A DNA stretch of 64,000 nt from Hydractinia symbiolongicarpus (Eukaryota > Cnidaria > Hydrozoa > Anthoathecata > Hydractiniidae). The position numbers were made by a program, and so were the translations under genes. The notes under the pieces were generated by a model. That model searched no databases and was not told where the DNA came from. It worked only from the letters and a program-made list of their open reading frames with translations. How positions within the stretch are numbered: the first letter of the stretch is position 1; every line of letters begins with the position of its first letter. Positions 35,273 to 46,867 of this stretch are shown here, in pieces. The stretch covers positions 27,840,001 through 27,904,000 of the forward strand of contig NC_079884.1 of the NCBI RefSeq assembly GCF_029227915.1, read 5' to 3'.

Positions 35273-37878
35273 GAGTTACAACGGTTGCGTCACATATTTA
35301 AAACAACATGTATTTAGCGATAGTATTCGGATATTACTAGTTTGCATCGATTTCAACAGTGAAACGTTTGACTGTGGGACATAATTGAACTGATTATGGA
35401 CTTTGACCTTATAAATGTGATAAATGAGCTAATTGGTATCCAAGGAATAACATTCTTCTTAATTTGACATGATTGCTGGAACTCAGCGATTACACTGGGC
35501 GCTATGGTGGCGCTTTATTGAAAAATTCAGATAAATAAGTCATTTTTTACTGTGGGACCAATCCTAGCCGTTATTGCGCATTGAAAAAATAGAGACTGTA
35601 TCAAAAACTACATTTCATTGACTTTCTAGCGGTAAAAATCCGTTTGAGTTACAACGGTTGCGTCACATATTCGTACCAACATGTATTTAGTGATTTTCTT
35701 CCAATATTACTAAGTTATATTGCTTTTACCAGTAAAACGATTGACTGTGGGAATTAATTGAACTGATTCTGGACTGTGAGCTCATAAATGTGATAAATGA
35801 GCCAATTGGTCTCCAAGCAATAACATTCTTCTTAATTTGACATGATTGCTGGAATTCAGCGATTACATTAGGCTCTGTTGTAGCGCTTTATTTAAAATTT
35901 TAGATAAATAAGACTTTTCTTACTGTGGGACCAATCCTGGCCGTTAGCACGCGCTGAATGAATAGGATCTGTTTCAAAGACTACATTTCATTGATTTTCT
36001 AGCGGCATAATACGTTTGAGTTACAACGGTTGCGTCACATATTCGTACCAACATGTAATTAGCGAATGTATTCGGATATTACTATGTTTCATCGCTTTTA
36101 CCAGTAAAACGTTTGACTGTGGGACTTAATTGAACTGATTTTGGACTTTGACATTATAAATGTGATAAATGAGCCAATTTGACTTCAAGAAATAACAATC
36201 TTCTTAATTTGACATGATTGCTGGAACTCAGCGATTACACTGGGCGCTGTGGTAGGGCTTTGTTAAAAAAATTAAGATAAATAAGTCATTCTTTACTGTG
36301 GGACCAATCATGGCCGTTAGCACGCGCTGAATAAATAGGAACAGTTTCCAAGACTACATTTCATTGACTTTCTATCGGCATAAATCCGTTTGAGTTACAA
36401 CGGTTGCGTCACATATTCGTACCAACATGTATTTAGTTTTTTTTTTCGATATTACTGTTGTATCGCTTTTAACAGTGAAACGATTGACTGTGGGACTTAA
36501 TTGAACTGATTCAAGACTGTGACCTTATAAATGTGATAAATGAGCCAATTTGACTCCAAGGAATAACATTCTTCTTAATTCGACATGATTGCTAGAACTC
36601 AGCGATTACACTGGGCGCTGTGGTAGTGCTTTATTTAAAAACTAAGATAAATAAGTCATTTTTTACTGTGGGACCAATCCTAGCCGTTAGTTCGCGTTGA
36701 AGAAATAGAGACAGTTTCAACAATTACATTTCATTGATTGTCTAACGGTGTCAATCTGTTTGAGTTACAACGGTTGCGTCACATATTCGTACCAACATGT
36801 ATTTGGTGTTTTTTTTCCGATATTACTAAGTTGTATCGGTTTTAACAGTGAAACGATTGACTGTGGGACTTAATTGAACTGATTCTGGACTGTGACCTTA
36901 TAAATGTGATAAATGAGCCAATTGGTCTCCAAGGAATAACATTCTTCTTAATTTGACATGATTGCTGGAATTCAGCCATTACATTAGCCTCTGTGGTAGC
37001 GCTTTATTTAAAAATTTAGATAAATAAGACTTTTCTTACTGTAGGACCAATCCTGGCCGTTAGCACGCGCTGAATAAATAGGATCAGTTCCAAAGACTAC
37101 AATACATTGACTTTCTAGCGGCATTAATCCGTTTAAGTTACAACGATTGCGTCACGTATTCGTACCAACATGTATTTAGCGATAGTATTCGGATATTACT
37201 AGGTTGCATCGCTTTTAACAGTGAAACGTTTGACTGTGGGACTTAATTGAACTGATTTTGGTCTTTGACCTTATAAATGTGATAAATGGGCCAGTTTGAC
37301 TACAAGAACTAACATTCTTCTTAATTTGACATGATCGCTGGAACTCAGCGATTACACTGGGCGCTGTGGTAGTGCTTTATTTAAAAACTAAGATAAATTA
37401 GTCATTTTTTACTGTGGGACCAATTCTAGCCGTTATTTCGCGTTGAAGAGATAGAGACAGTTTCAACAATTACATTTCATTGATTGTCTAATGGTGTCAA
37501 TCTTTTGAGTTACAACGTTTGAGTCACATATTCGTACCAACATGTATTTAGTGTTTTTTTTCGATATTACTAAGTTGTATCGCTTTTAACAGTGAAACGA
37601 TTGACTGTGGGACTTAATTGAACTGATTCTGGACTGTGACCTTATAAATGTGATAAATGAGCCAATTGGTCTCCAAGGAATAACATTCTTCTTCATTTGA
37701 CATGATTACTGGAATTCAGCCATTACATTAGCCTCTGTGGTAGCGCTTTATTTAAAAATTTAGATAAATAAGACTTTTCTTACTGTGGGACCAATCCTGG
37801 CCGTTAGCACGCGCTGAATAAATAGGAACAGTTCCAAGGACTACAATACATTGACTTTCTAGCGGCATTAATCCGGTT
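35273..37878 (+). repeat. Junction segment into the right domain
   Basis: Unit starts are 35273, 35646, 36018, 36392, 36762, 37135 and 37507. Unit 36018 is B with an A tail. 36392 has an odd head with a T run (TTTAGTTTTTTTTTTCG) and a B-like middle with A features. 36762 has a similar T-rich head. The same order recurs at about 51803-55528: 35646, 36018, 36392, 36762, 37135 and 37507 correspond to 52175, 52547, 52921, 53294 or 54412, 54784 and 55157. Confidence 0.85.
36392..36761 (+). repeat. Unit with T-run head (370 bp)
   Basis: In place of TGATTTTCTTCC the head has an uninterrupted T run (TTTAGTTTTTTTTTTCGAT, near 36432-36450) and a shortened ATTACTGTTGTATCGC. Body markers are mixed: AACGATTGACTGTGGG is A-like, while CCAATTTGACTCC and GAACTCAGCGATTACACTGG are B-like. 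Close relatives lie at 52921 and 54039, where the T run is one base longer and the following segment reads ATTACTATGTTG. A milder T-rich head (GTGTTTTTTTTCCG) occurs in 36762, 37507, 53294, 54412 and 55157. Confidence 0.82.
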
Positions 37879-38624
37879 AAGTTACAACGATTGCGTCACA
37901 TATTCGTACCAACATGTATTTAGCGATAGTTATCGGATATTACTAGGTTGCATCGCTTTTAACAGTGAAAGGCTTGACTCTGGGACTTAACTGAGCTGAT
38001 TTTGGACTTTGACCTTGTAAATATGATAAATGAGCCAGTTTGATTACAAGAAATAACATTCTTCTAAACTTGACATGATTGCTGGAACTCAGCGATTATA
38101 CTGGGCACTGTGGTAGCGCTTTATTAAAAAATTAAGATAAACAAGGCATTTTTTACTGTTGGACCAATCCTAGCTTTTAGCTCGCACTGAAGAAATAGAG
38201 ACAGTTTCAAAAACTACATTTCATTTACTTTCTAACGGTATCTATCCGTTTGGGTTACAACGGTTGCGTCACATATTCGTACTAACATGTACTTAGTGAT
38301 TTTCTTCCGAGATTACTAAGTTGTATTGCATTTAACAGTGACCTGATTGACTGTGGGAATTAATAGAACGGATTCTGGACTGTGACCTTATAAATGTGAT
38401 AAATGAGCCAATTGATCTCCAAGGAATAACATTCTTCTTAATTTGTCATTATTGCCGGAATTCATCGATTACATTAGGCTCTGTGGTAGCGCTTTATTTA
38501 AAAATTTAGATAAATAAAACTTTTCTTACTGTGGGACCAATCCTGGCCGTTAGCATGCGCTGAATAAATAGGAACAGTTCCAAAGACTACATTTCATTGA
38601 CTTTCTAGCGGTATATATCCGTTT

Positions 38625-38873
38625 GAGTTACAACGGTTGCGTCACATATTCGTACCAACATGTATTTAGCGATAGTATTCGGATATTACTAGGTTGCATC
38701 GCTTTTAACAGTGAAACGCTTGACTGTGGGACTTAATTGAACTGATTTTGGACTTTGACCTTATAAATGTGATAAATGAGCCAGTTTGGCTACAAGAATT
38801 AACACGCGCTGAATAAATAGGATCTGTTCCAAAGACTACATTTCATTGACTTTCTAGCGGCATAAATCCGTTT
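38625..38873 (+). repeat. 249-bp fused unit, copy 1 of 4
   Basis: A B unit runs to GCTACAAGAATTAACA and continues as the end of an A unit at CACGCGCTGAATAAATAGG (junction about 38801-38804). About 124 bp is lost, with a 2-bp CA overlap at the junction. The tail carries GATCTGTTCC, unlike most A tails nearby. The next unit (38874) is again B-headed, because the fused unit ends in an A tail. Confidence 0.9.
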
Positions 38874-41111
38874 GAGTTACAACGGTTGCGTCACATATTC
38901 GTACTAACATGTATTTAGCGATAGTATTCGGATATTACTAGGTTGCATCGCTTTTAACTGTGAAACGTTTGACTGTGGGACTTAATTGAACTGATTGTGG
39001 AATTTGACATTATAAATGTGATAAATGAGCACATTTGACTACAAGAACTAACATTCTTCTTAATTTGACATGATTTCTTGAACTCAGCGATTACACTGGG
39101 CGCCGTGGAAGCGTTTTATTAAAAAATTAAGATAAATAAGTCATTTTTTACTGTGGGACCAATCCTAGCCGTTAGTTCGCGCTGACGAAATAGAGACAGT
39201 TTCAAAAACTACATTTCATTTATTTTCTAACGGTGTCAATCTGTTTGAGTTACAACGGTTGCGTCACATATTCGTACCAACATGTATTTAGTGATTTTTT
39301 TCCGATATTACTAAGTTGTATTGCTTTTAACAGTGAAACGATTGATTGTGGGAATTAATTGATCTGATTCTGGAATGTGACCTTACAAATGTGATAAATG
39401 AGACAATTGGTCTCTAATTAATAACATTCTTCTTAATTTGACATGATTGCTGGAATTCAGCCATTACATTAGCCTCTGTGGTAGCGCTTTATTTAAAAAT
39501 TTAGATAAATAAGACTTTTCTTACTGTGGGACCAATCCTGGCCGTTAGCACGCGCTGAATAAATAGGAACAGTTCCAAGGACTACAATACATTGACTTTC
39601 TAGCGGCATTAATCCGTTTAAGTTACAACGATTGCGTCACATATTCGTACCAACATGTATTTAGCGATAGTTATCGGATATTACTAGGTTGCATCGCTTT
39701 TAACAGTGAAAGGCTTGACTCTGGGACTTAACTGAGCTGATTTTGGACTTTGACCTTGTAAATATGATAAATGAGCCAGTTTGATTACAAGAAATAACAT
39801 TCTTCTAAACTTGACATGATTGCTGGAACTCAGCGATTATACTGGGCACTGTGGTAGCGCTTTATTAAAAAATTAAGATAAACAAGGCATTTTTTACTGT
39901 TGGACCAATCCTAGCCGTTAGCTCGCACTGAAGAAATAGAGGCAGTTTCAAAAACTACATTTCATTTACTTTCTAACGGTATCTATCCGTTTGGGTTACA
40001 ACGGTTGCGTCACATATTCGTACTAACATGTACTTAGTGATTTTCTTCCGAGATTACTAAGTTGTATTGCATTTAACAGTGACCTGATTGACTGTGGGAA
40101 TTAATAGAACGGATTCTGGACTGTGACCTTATAAATGTGATAAATGAGCCAATTGATCTCCAAGGAATAACATTCTTCTTAATTTGTCATTATTGCCGGA
40201 ATTCATCGATTACATTAGGCTCTGTGGTAGCGCTTTATTTAAAAATTTAGATAAATAAAACTTTTCTTACTGTGGGACCAATCCTGGCCGTTAGCATGCG
40301 CTGAATAAATAGGAACAGTTCCAAAGACTACATTTCATTGACTTTCTAGCGGCATAAATCCGTTTGAGTTACAACGGTTGCGTCACATATTCGTACCAAC
40401 ATGTATTTAGCGATAGTATTCGGATATTACTAGGTTGCATCGCTTTTAACTGTGAAACGTTTGACTGTGGGACTTAATTGAACTGATTGTGGAATTTGAC
40501 ATTATAAATGTGATAAATGAGCACATTTGACTACAAGAACTAACATTCTTCTTAATTTGACATGATTTCTTGAACTCAGCGATTACACTGGGCGCCGTGG
40601 AAGCGTTTTATTAAAAAATTAAGATAAATAAGTCATTTTTTACTGTGGGACCAATCCTAGCCGTTAGTTCGCGCTGACGAAATAGAGACAGTTTCAAAAA
40701 CTACATTTCATTTATTTTCTAACGGTGTCAATATGTTTGAGTTACAACGGTTGCGTCACATATTCGTACCAACATGTATTTAGTGATTTTTTTCCGATAT
40801 TACTAAGTTGTATTGCTTTTAACAGTGAAACGATTGATTGTGGGAATTAATTGATCTGATTCTGGAATGTGACCTTACAAATGTGATAAATGAGACAATT
40901 GGTCTCTAATTATTAACATTCTTCTTAATTTGACATGATTGCTGGAATTCAGCCATTACATTAGCCTCTGTGGTAGCGCTTTATTTAAAAATTTAGATAA
41001 ATAAGAATTTTCTTACTGTGGGACCAATCCTGGCCGTTAGCACGCGCTGAATAAATAGGAACAGTTCCAAAGACTACAATACATTGACTTTCTAGCGGCA
41101 TTAATTCGTTT

Positions 41112-41483
41112 AAGTTACAACGATTGCGTCACATATTCGTACCAACATGTATTTAGCGATAGTATTCGGATATTACTAGGTTGCATCGCTTTTAACAGTG
41201 AAACGCTCGACTGTGGAACTTAATTGAACTGATTCTGGACTGTGACCTTATAAATGTGATAAATGAGCCAATTGGACTCCAAGGAACAACATTTTTCTTA
41301 AGTCGACATGATTGCTGGAATTCAGTGGTACACTAGGCCGTGTGGTAGCGCTTTATTTAAAAATTCAGATAAATAAATCATTTTTTACTGTGGGACCAAT
41401 CCTAGCCGCTAGTTCGCGCTGAAGAAAGACAGACAGTTTCAAAAACTACATTTCAATGACTTTCTAACGGGGTCAATCCGGTT
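41112..41483 (+). repeat. B-head / A-body / B-tail hybrid unit
   Basis: The head is B (TTAGCGATAGTATTCGG, GGTTGCATCGC). The body becomes A-like (GATTCTGGACTGTGACC, CCAATTGGACTCC, GGAATTCAG) with private changes (GGAACAACATTTTTC, TAAGTCGACATG, ACTAGGCCGTGTGG). The tail is B (CTAGCCGCTAGTTCGCG). This double mosaic is copied in units 43598 and 47328. The TCGACATG change creates a GTCGAC (SalI) site that tags this unit type. Confidence 0.85.
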
Positions 41484-42602
41484 GAGTTACAACGGTTGCG
41501 TCACATATTCGTACCAACATGTATTTAGTGATTTTCTTCCAATATTACTAAGTTGTATTGCTTTTAACAGTGAAACGATTGACTGTGGGATTTAATTGAA
41601 CTGATTCTGGAATGTGACCTTATAAATGTGATAAATGAGCCAATTGGTCTCCAAGGAATAACATTCTTCTTCATTTGACATGATTACTGGAATTCAGCCA
41701 TTACATTAGCCTCTGTGGTAGCGCTTTATTTAAAAATTTAGATAAATAAGACTTTTCTTACTGTGGGACCAATCCTGGCCGTTAGCACGCGCTGAATAAA
41801 TAGGAACAGTTCCAAGGACTACAATACATTGACTTTCTAGCGGCATTAATCCGTTTAAGTTACAACGATTGCGTCACATATTCGTACCAACATGTATTTA
41901 GCGATAGTTATCGGATATTACTAGGTTGCATCGCTTTTAACAGTGAAAGGCTTGACTCTGGGACTTAACTGAGCTGATTTTGGACTTTGACCTTGTAAAT
42001 ATGATAAATGAGCCAGTTTGATTACAAGAAATAACATTCTTCTAAACTTGACATGATTGCTGGAACTCAGCGATTATACTGGGCACTGTGGTAGCGCTTT
42101 ATTAAAAAATTAAGATAAACAAGGCATTTTTTACTGTTGGACCAATCCTAGCCGTTAGCTCGCACTGAAGAAATAGAGGCAGTTTCAAAAACTACATTTC
42201 ATTTACTTTCTAACGGTATCTATCCCTTTGGGTTACAACGGTTGCGTCACATATTCGTACTAACATGTACTTAGTGATTTTCTTCCGAGATTACTAAGTT
42301 GTATTGCATTTAACAGTGACCTGATTGACTGTGGGAATTAATAGAACGGATTCTGGACTGTGACCTTATAAATGTGATAAATGAGCCAATTGATCTCCAA
42401 GGAATAACATTCTTCTTAATTTGTCATTATTGCCGGAATTCATCGATTACATTAGGCTCTGTGGTAGCGCTTTATTTAAAAATTTAGATAAATAAAACTT
42501 TTCTTACTGTGGGACCAATCCTGGCCGTTAGCATGCGCTCAATTAATAGGAACAGTTCCAAAGACTACATTTCATTGACTTTCTAGCGGTATATATCCGT
42601 TT

Positions 42603-42851
42603 GAGTTACAACGGTTGCGTCACATATTCGTACCAACATGTATTTAGCGATAGTATTCGGATATTACTAGGTTGCATCGCTTTTAACAGTGAAACGCTTG
42701 ACTGTGGGACTTAATTGAACTGATTTTGGACTTTGACTTTATAAATGTGATAAATGAGCCAGTTTGACTACAAGAAATAACACGCGCTGAATAAATAGGA
42801 TCTGTTCCAAAGACTACATTTCATTGACTTTCTAGCGGCATAAATCCGTTT
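42603..42851 (+). repeat. 249-bp fused unit, copy 2 of 4
   Basis: The same B-to-A fusion as at 38625, with the junction at about 42779-42782 (AAATAACACGCGCTG). It lies 3978 bp after the first copy and is part of the same repeated order of units. It reads TTTGACTACAAGAAATAACA where copy 1 has TTTGGCTACAAGAATTAACA. Confidence 0.9.
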
Positions 42852-43137
42852 GAGTTACAACGGTTGCGTCACATATTTGTACCAACATGTATTTAGCGAT
42901 AGTATTCGGATATTACTAGGTTGCATCGCTTTTAACTGTGAAACGTTTGACTGTGGGACTTAATTGAACTGATTGTGGAATTTGACATTATAAATGTGAT
43001 AAATGAGCACATTTGACTACAAGAACTAAAATTCTTCTTAATTTGACATGATTTCTTGAACTCAGCGATTACACTGGGCGCCGTGGAAGCGTTTTATTAA
43101 AAAATTAAGATAAATAAGTCATTTTTTACTGTGGGAC

Positions 43138-46100
43138 CAATCCTAGCCGTTAGTTCGCGCTGACGAAATAGAGACAGTTTCAAAAACTACATTTCATTTA
43201 TTTTCTAACGGTGTCAATCTGTTTGAGTTACAACGGTTGCGTCACATATTCGTACCAACATGTATTTAGTGATTTTTTTCCGATATTACTAAGTTGTATT
43301 GCTTTTAACAGTGAAACGATTGATTATGGGAATTAATTGATCTGATTCTGGAATGTGACCTTACAAATGTGATAAATGAGACAATTGGTCTCTAATTAAT
43401 AACATTCTTCTTAATTTGACATGATTGCTGGAATTCAACCATTACATTAGCCTCTGTGGTAGCGCTTTATTTAAAAATTTAGATAAATAAGAATTTTCTT
43501 ACTGTGGGACCAATCCTGGCCGTTAGCACGCGCTGAATAAATAGGAACAGTTCCAAAGACTACAATACATTGACTTTCTAGCGGCATTAATTCGTTTAAG
43601 TTACAACGATTGCGTCACATATTCGTACCAACATGTATTTAGCGATAGTATTCGGATATTACTAGGTTGCATCGCTTTTAACAGTGAAACGCTTGACTGT
43701 GGAACTTAATTGAACTGATTCTGAACTGTGACCTTATAAATGTGATAAATGAGCCAATTGGACTCCAAGGAACAACATTTTTCTTAAGTCGACATGATTG
43801 CTGGAATTCAGCGGGTACACTAGGCCGTGTGGTAGCGCTTTATTTAAAAATTCAGATAAATAAATCATTTTTTACTGTGGGACCAATCCTAGCCGCTAGT
43901 TCGCGCTGAAGAAAGACAGACAGTTTCAAAAACTACATTTCAATGACTTTCTAACGGGGTCAATCCGGTTGAGTTACAACGGTTGCGTCACATATTCGTA
44001 CCAACATGTATTTAGTGATTTTCTTCCAATATTACTAAGTTGTATTGCTTTTAACAGTGAAACGATTCACTGTGGGATTTAATTGAACTGATTCTGGAAT
44101 GTGACCTTATAAATGTGATAAATGAGCCAATTGGTCTCCAACGAATTACATTCTTCTTAATTTGACATGATTGCTGGAATTCAGGGATTATATTAGCCTC
44201 GGTGGTAGTGTTTTATTTAAAAATTTAGATAAATAAGTCTTTCCTTACTGTGGGACCAATCCTGGCCGTTAGCACGCGCTGAATAAATAGGAACAGTTAC
44301 AAAGACTACATTTTATTTACTTTCTAGCGGTATAAATCCGTTGGAGTTACAACGGTTGCGTCATATATTCGTACCAACATGTATTTAGCGATAGTATTCG
44401 GATATTACTAGGTTGCATCGATTTTAACAGTGAAACGTTTGACTGTGGGACTTAATTGAACTGATTTTGGACTTTGACCTTATAAATGTGATAAATGAGG
44501 CAGTTTGACTACAAGAAGTAACATTCTTCTTAATTTGAGATGATTGCTGGAACTCAGCGATTACACTGGGCGCTGTGGTAGCGCTTTATTAAAGAAATAA
44601 GATAAATAAGTCATTTTTTTCTGTGGGACAAATCCTAGTCGTTAGCTCGCGCTGAAGAAGTAGAGACAGTTTCAAAAACTACATTTCATTGACTTTTTAA
44701 CGGTGTCAATCCGTTTGAGTTACAACTGTAGCGTCACATATTCGTGCCAACATGTATTTAGTGATTTTCTTCCGATATTACTAAAATGTATTGCTTTTAA
44801 CAGTGAAACGATTCACTGTGGGAATTAATAGAACTGATTCTGGACTGTGACCTTATAAATGTGATAAATGAGCCAATTGGTGTCCAAAGAATAACATTCT
44901 TCTTAATTTGACATGATTGCTGGAATTAAGCGATTACATTAGTCTCTGTGGTAGCGCTTTATTTCAAAATTTAGATAAATAAGTCTTTTCTTACTGTGGG
45001 ACCAATCCTGGCCGTTAGAACGCGCTGAATAAATAGGAACAGTTCCAAAGACTACATTTCATTGACTTTCTAGCGGTATAAGTTCGTTTGAGTTACAACG
45101 ATTTTGTCACATATTCGTACCAACATGAATTTAGCGACAGTATTCAAATATTACTAGGTTGCATCGCTTTTAACAGTGAAAGGCCTGACTCTGGGACTTA
45201 ACTGAGCTGATTTTGGACTTTGACCTTGTAAATATGATAAATGAGTCAGTTTGACTACAAGAAATAACATTCTTCTTAACTTGACATGATTGTTGGAACT
45301 CTGCGATTACACTGGGCACTGTGGTAGCGCTTTGTTAAAAAATTAAGATAAACAAGTCATTTTTTACTGTGGGACCAATCCTAGCCGTTAGCTCGCGCTG
45401 AAGAAATAGAGACTGTTTCAAAAACTACATTTCATTTACTTTCTAACAGTGTCAATCCGTTTGAGTTACAACGGTTGCGTCACATATTCGTACCAACATG
45501 TATTTAGTGATTTTATTCCGATATTACTAAGTTGTATTGCTTTTAACAGTGAATTGATTGACTGTGGGAATTAATAGAACGGATTCTGGACTGTGACCTT
45601 ATAAATGTGATAAATGAGCCAATTGATCTCCAAGGAATAACATTCTTCTTAATTTGTCATTATTGCCGGAATTCATCGATTACATTAGGCTCTGTGGTAG
45701 CGCTTTATTTAAAAATTTAGATAAATAAGTCTTTTCTTACTGTGGGACCAATCCTGGCCGTTAACACGCGCTGAATAAATAGGAACAGTTTCAAAGACTA
45801 CATTTCATTGACTTTCTAGCAGTATAAATCCGTTTGTGTTACAACGGTTGCGTCACATATTCTTACCAACATGTATTTAGCGATAGTATTCGGATATTAC
45901 TAGTTTGCATCGATTTCAACAGTGAAACGTTTGACTGTGGGTCATAATTGAACTGATTATGGACTTTGACCTTATAAATGTGATAAATGAGCCAGTTTGA
46001 CTACAAGAAATAACATTCTTCTTAATTTTACATGATTGCTGGAACTTAGCGATTACACTGGGCGCAATGGTAGCGCTTTATTAAAAAATTCAGATAAATA

Positions 46101-46867
46101 AGTCATTTTTTACTGTGGGACAAATCCTAGCCCTTATCGCGCATTGAAGAAATAGAGACTGTTTCAAAAACTACATTTTATTGACTTTCTAGCGGCATAA
46201 ATCTGTTTGAGTTACAACGGTTGCGTCACATATTCGTACCAACATGTATTTAGTGATTTTCTTCCAATATTACTAAGTTGTATTCCTTTTAACAGTGATA
46301 CGATTGACTGTGGGAGTTAATTGAACTGATTCTTGACTGTGACCTCATAAATGTGATAAATGAGCCAATTGGTCTCCAAGGAATAACATTCTTCTTAATT
46401 TGACATGATTGCTGGAATTCAGCGATTACATTAGGCTCTGTTGTTGTGCTTTATTTAAAATTTTAGATAAATAAGACTTTTCTTACTGTGGGACCAAACC
46501 TGGCCGTTAGCACGCGCTGAACAAATAGGATCTGTTTCAAAGACTACATTTCATTGACTTTCTAGCGGCATAATACGTTTGAGTTACAACGGTTGCGTCA
46601 CATATTCGTACCAACATGTATTTAGCGATAGTATTCGGATATTACTATGTTGCATCGCTTTTAACAGTAAAACGTTTGACAGTGGCACTTAATTGAACTG
46701 ATTTTGGACTTTGACATTATAAATGTGATAAATGAGCCAATTTGACTACAAGAAATAACAGTCTTCTTAATTTGACATGATTGCTGGAACTCAGCGATTA
46801 CACTGGGCGCTGTGGTAGCGATTTGTTAAAAAAATTAAGATAAATAAGTCATTCTTTACTGTGGGAC
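43138..46867 (+). repeat. 3730-bp ten-unit HOR, copy 1
   Basis: Unit starts are 43225, 43598, 43971, 44344, 44717, 45090, 45463, 45836, 46209 and 46581. It repeats immediately at 46868. Distinct units inside are the 43598 mosaic with GTCGAC; 43971 with CAGGGATTATATTAGCCTCGG; 44344 with TTTAAGAGATG-like B variants (TTTGAGATGATTG); 44717 with the box CAACTGTAGCG and CTAAAATGTATTG; 45090 with AACATGAATTTAGCGACAG (which loses the PciI site) and AAAGGCCTGACTC; and 46209 with TTGTATTCC and AGTGATACG. Confidence 0.93.

Larger units (their letters stand above)
33035..37878 (+). repeat. Source-like segment of a long-range collinear repeat (partner 50311-55901)
   Basis: Units 34527, 34901, 35646, 36018, 36392, 36762, 37135, 37507 and 37879 correspond in order to 50311, 50685, 52175, 52547, 52921, 53294/54412, 54784, 55157 and 55529. 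The offset is 15784 bp at first, 16529 bp after two extra units near 51.4-52.2 kb, and 17650 bp after the 1118-bp duplication. Each step equals a whole number of units. Divergence between partners is clearly higher than between adjacent HOR copies, so this duplication is older. Direction is not known. Confidence 0.8.
37879..43137 (+). repeat. Right-domain HOR with variable 1741/2237-bp spacing
   Basis: The marker GATAGTTATCGG plus AAAGGCTTGACTCTGGG opens units 37879, 39620 and 41857, spaced 1741 and 2237 bp. Unit starts are 37879, 38252, 38625 (249 bp), 38874, 39247, 39620, 39993, 40366, 40739, 41112, 41484, 41857, 42230, 42603 (249 bp) and 42852. The 1741-bp period contains the short fused unit; the 2237-bp period has six normal units. 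From about 37.8 to 39.6 kb the order repeats at 41.8-43.6 kb, offset 3978 bp. Other shared markers are CTGAGCTGATTTTGG, GGTATCTATCC, AGTGACCTGATTG and ATTATTGCCGG. Confidence 0.88.

Noticed and set aside
38801-38815. Microhomology-driven deletions at the 36-, 33-, 124- and 254-bp junctions
   Set aside because: Overlaps are 0-2 bp, which chance alone would give, so no mechanism can be inferred.
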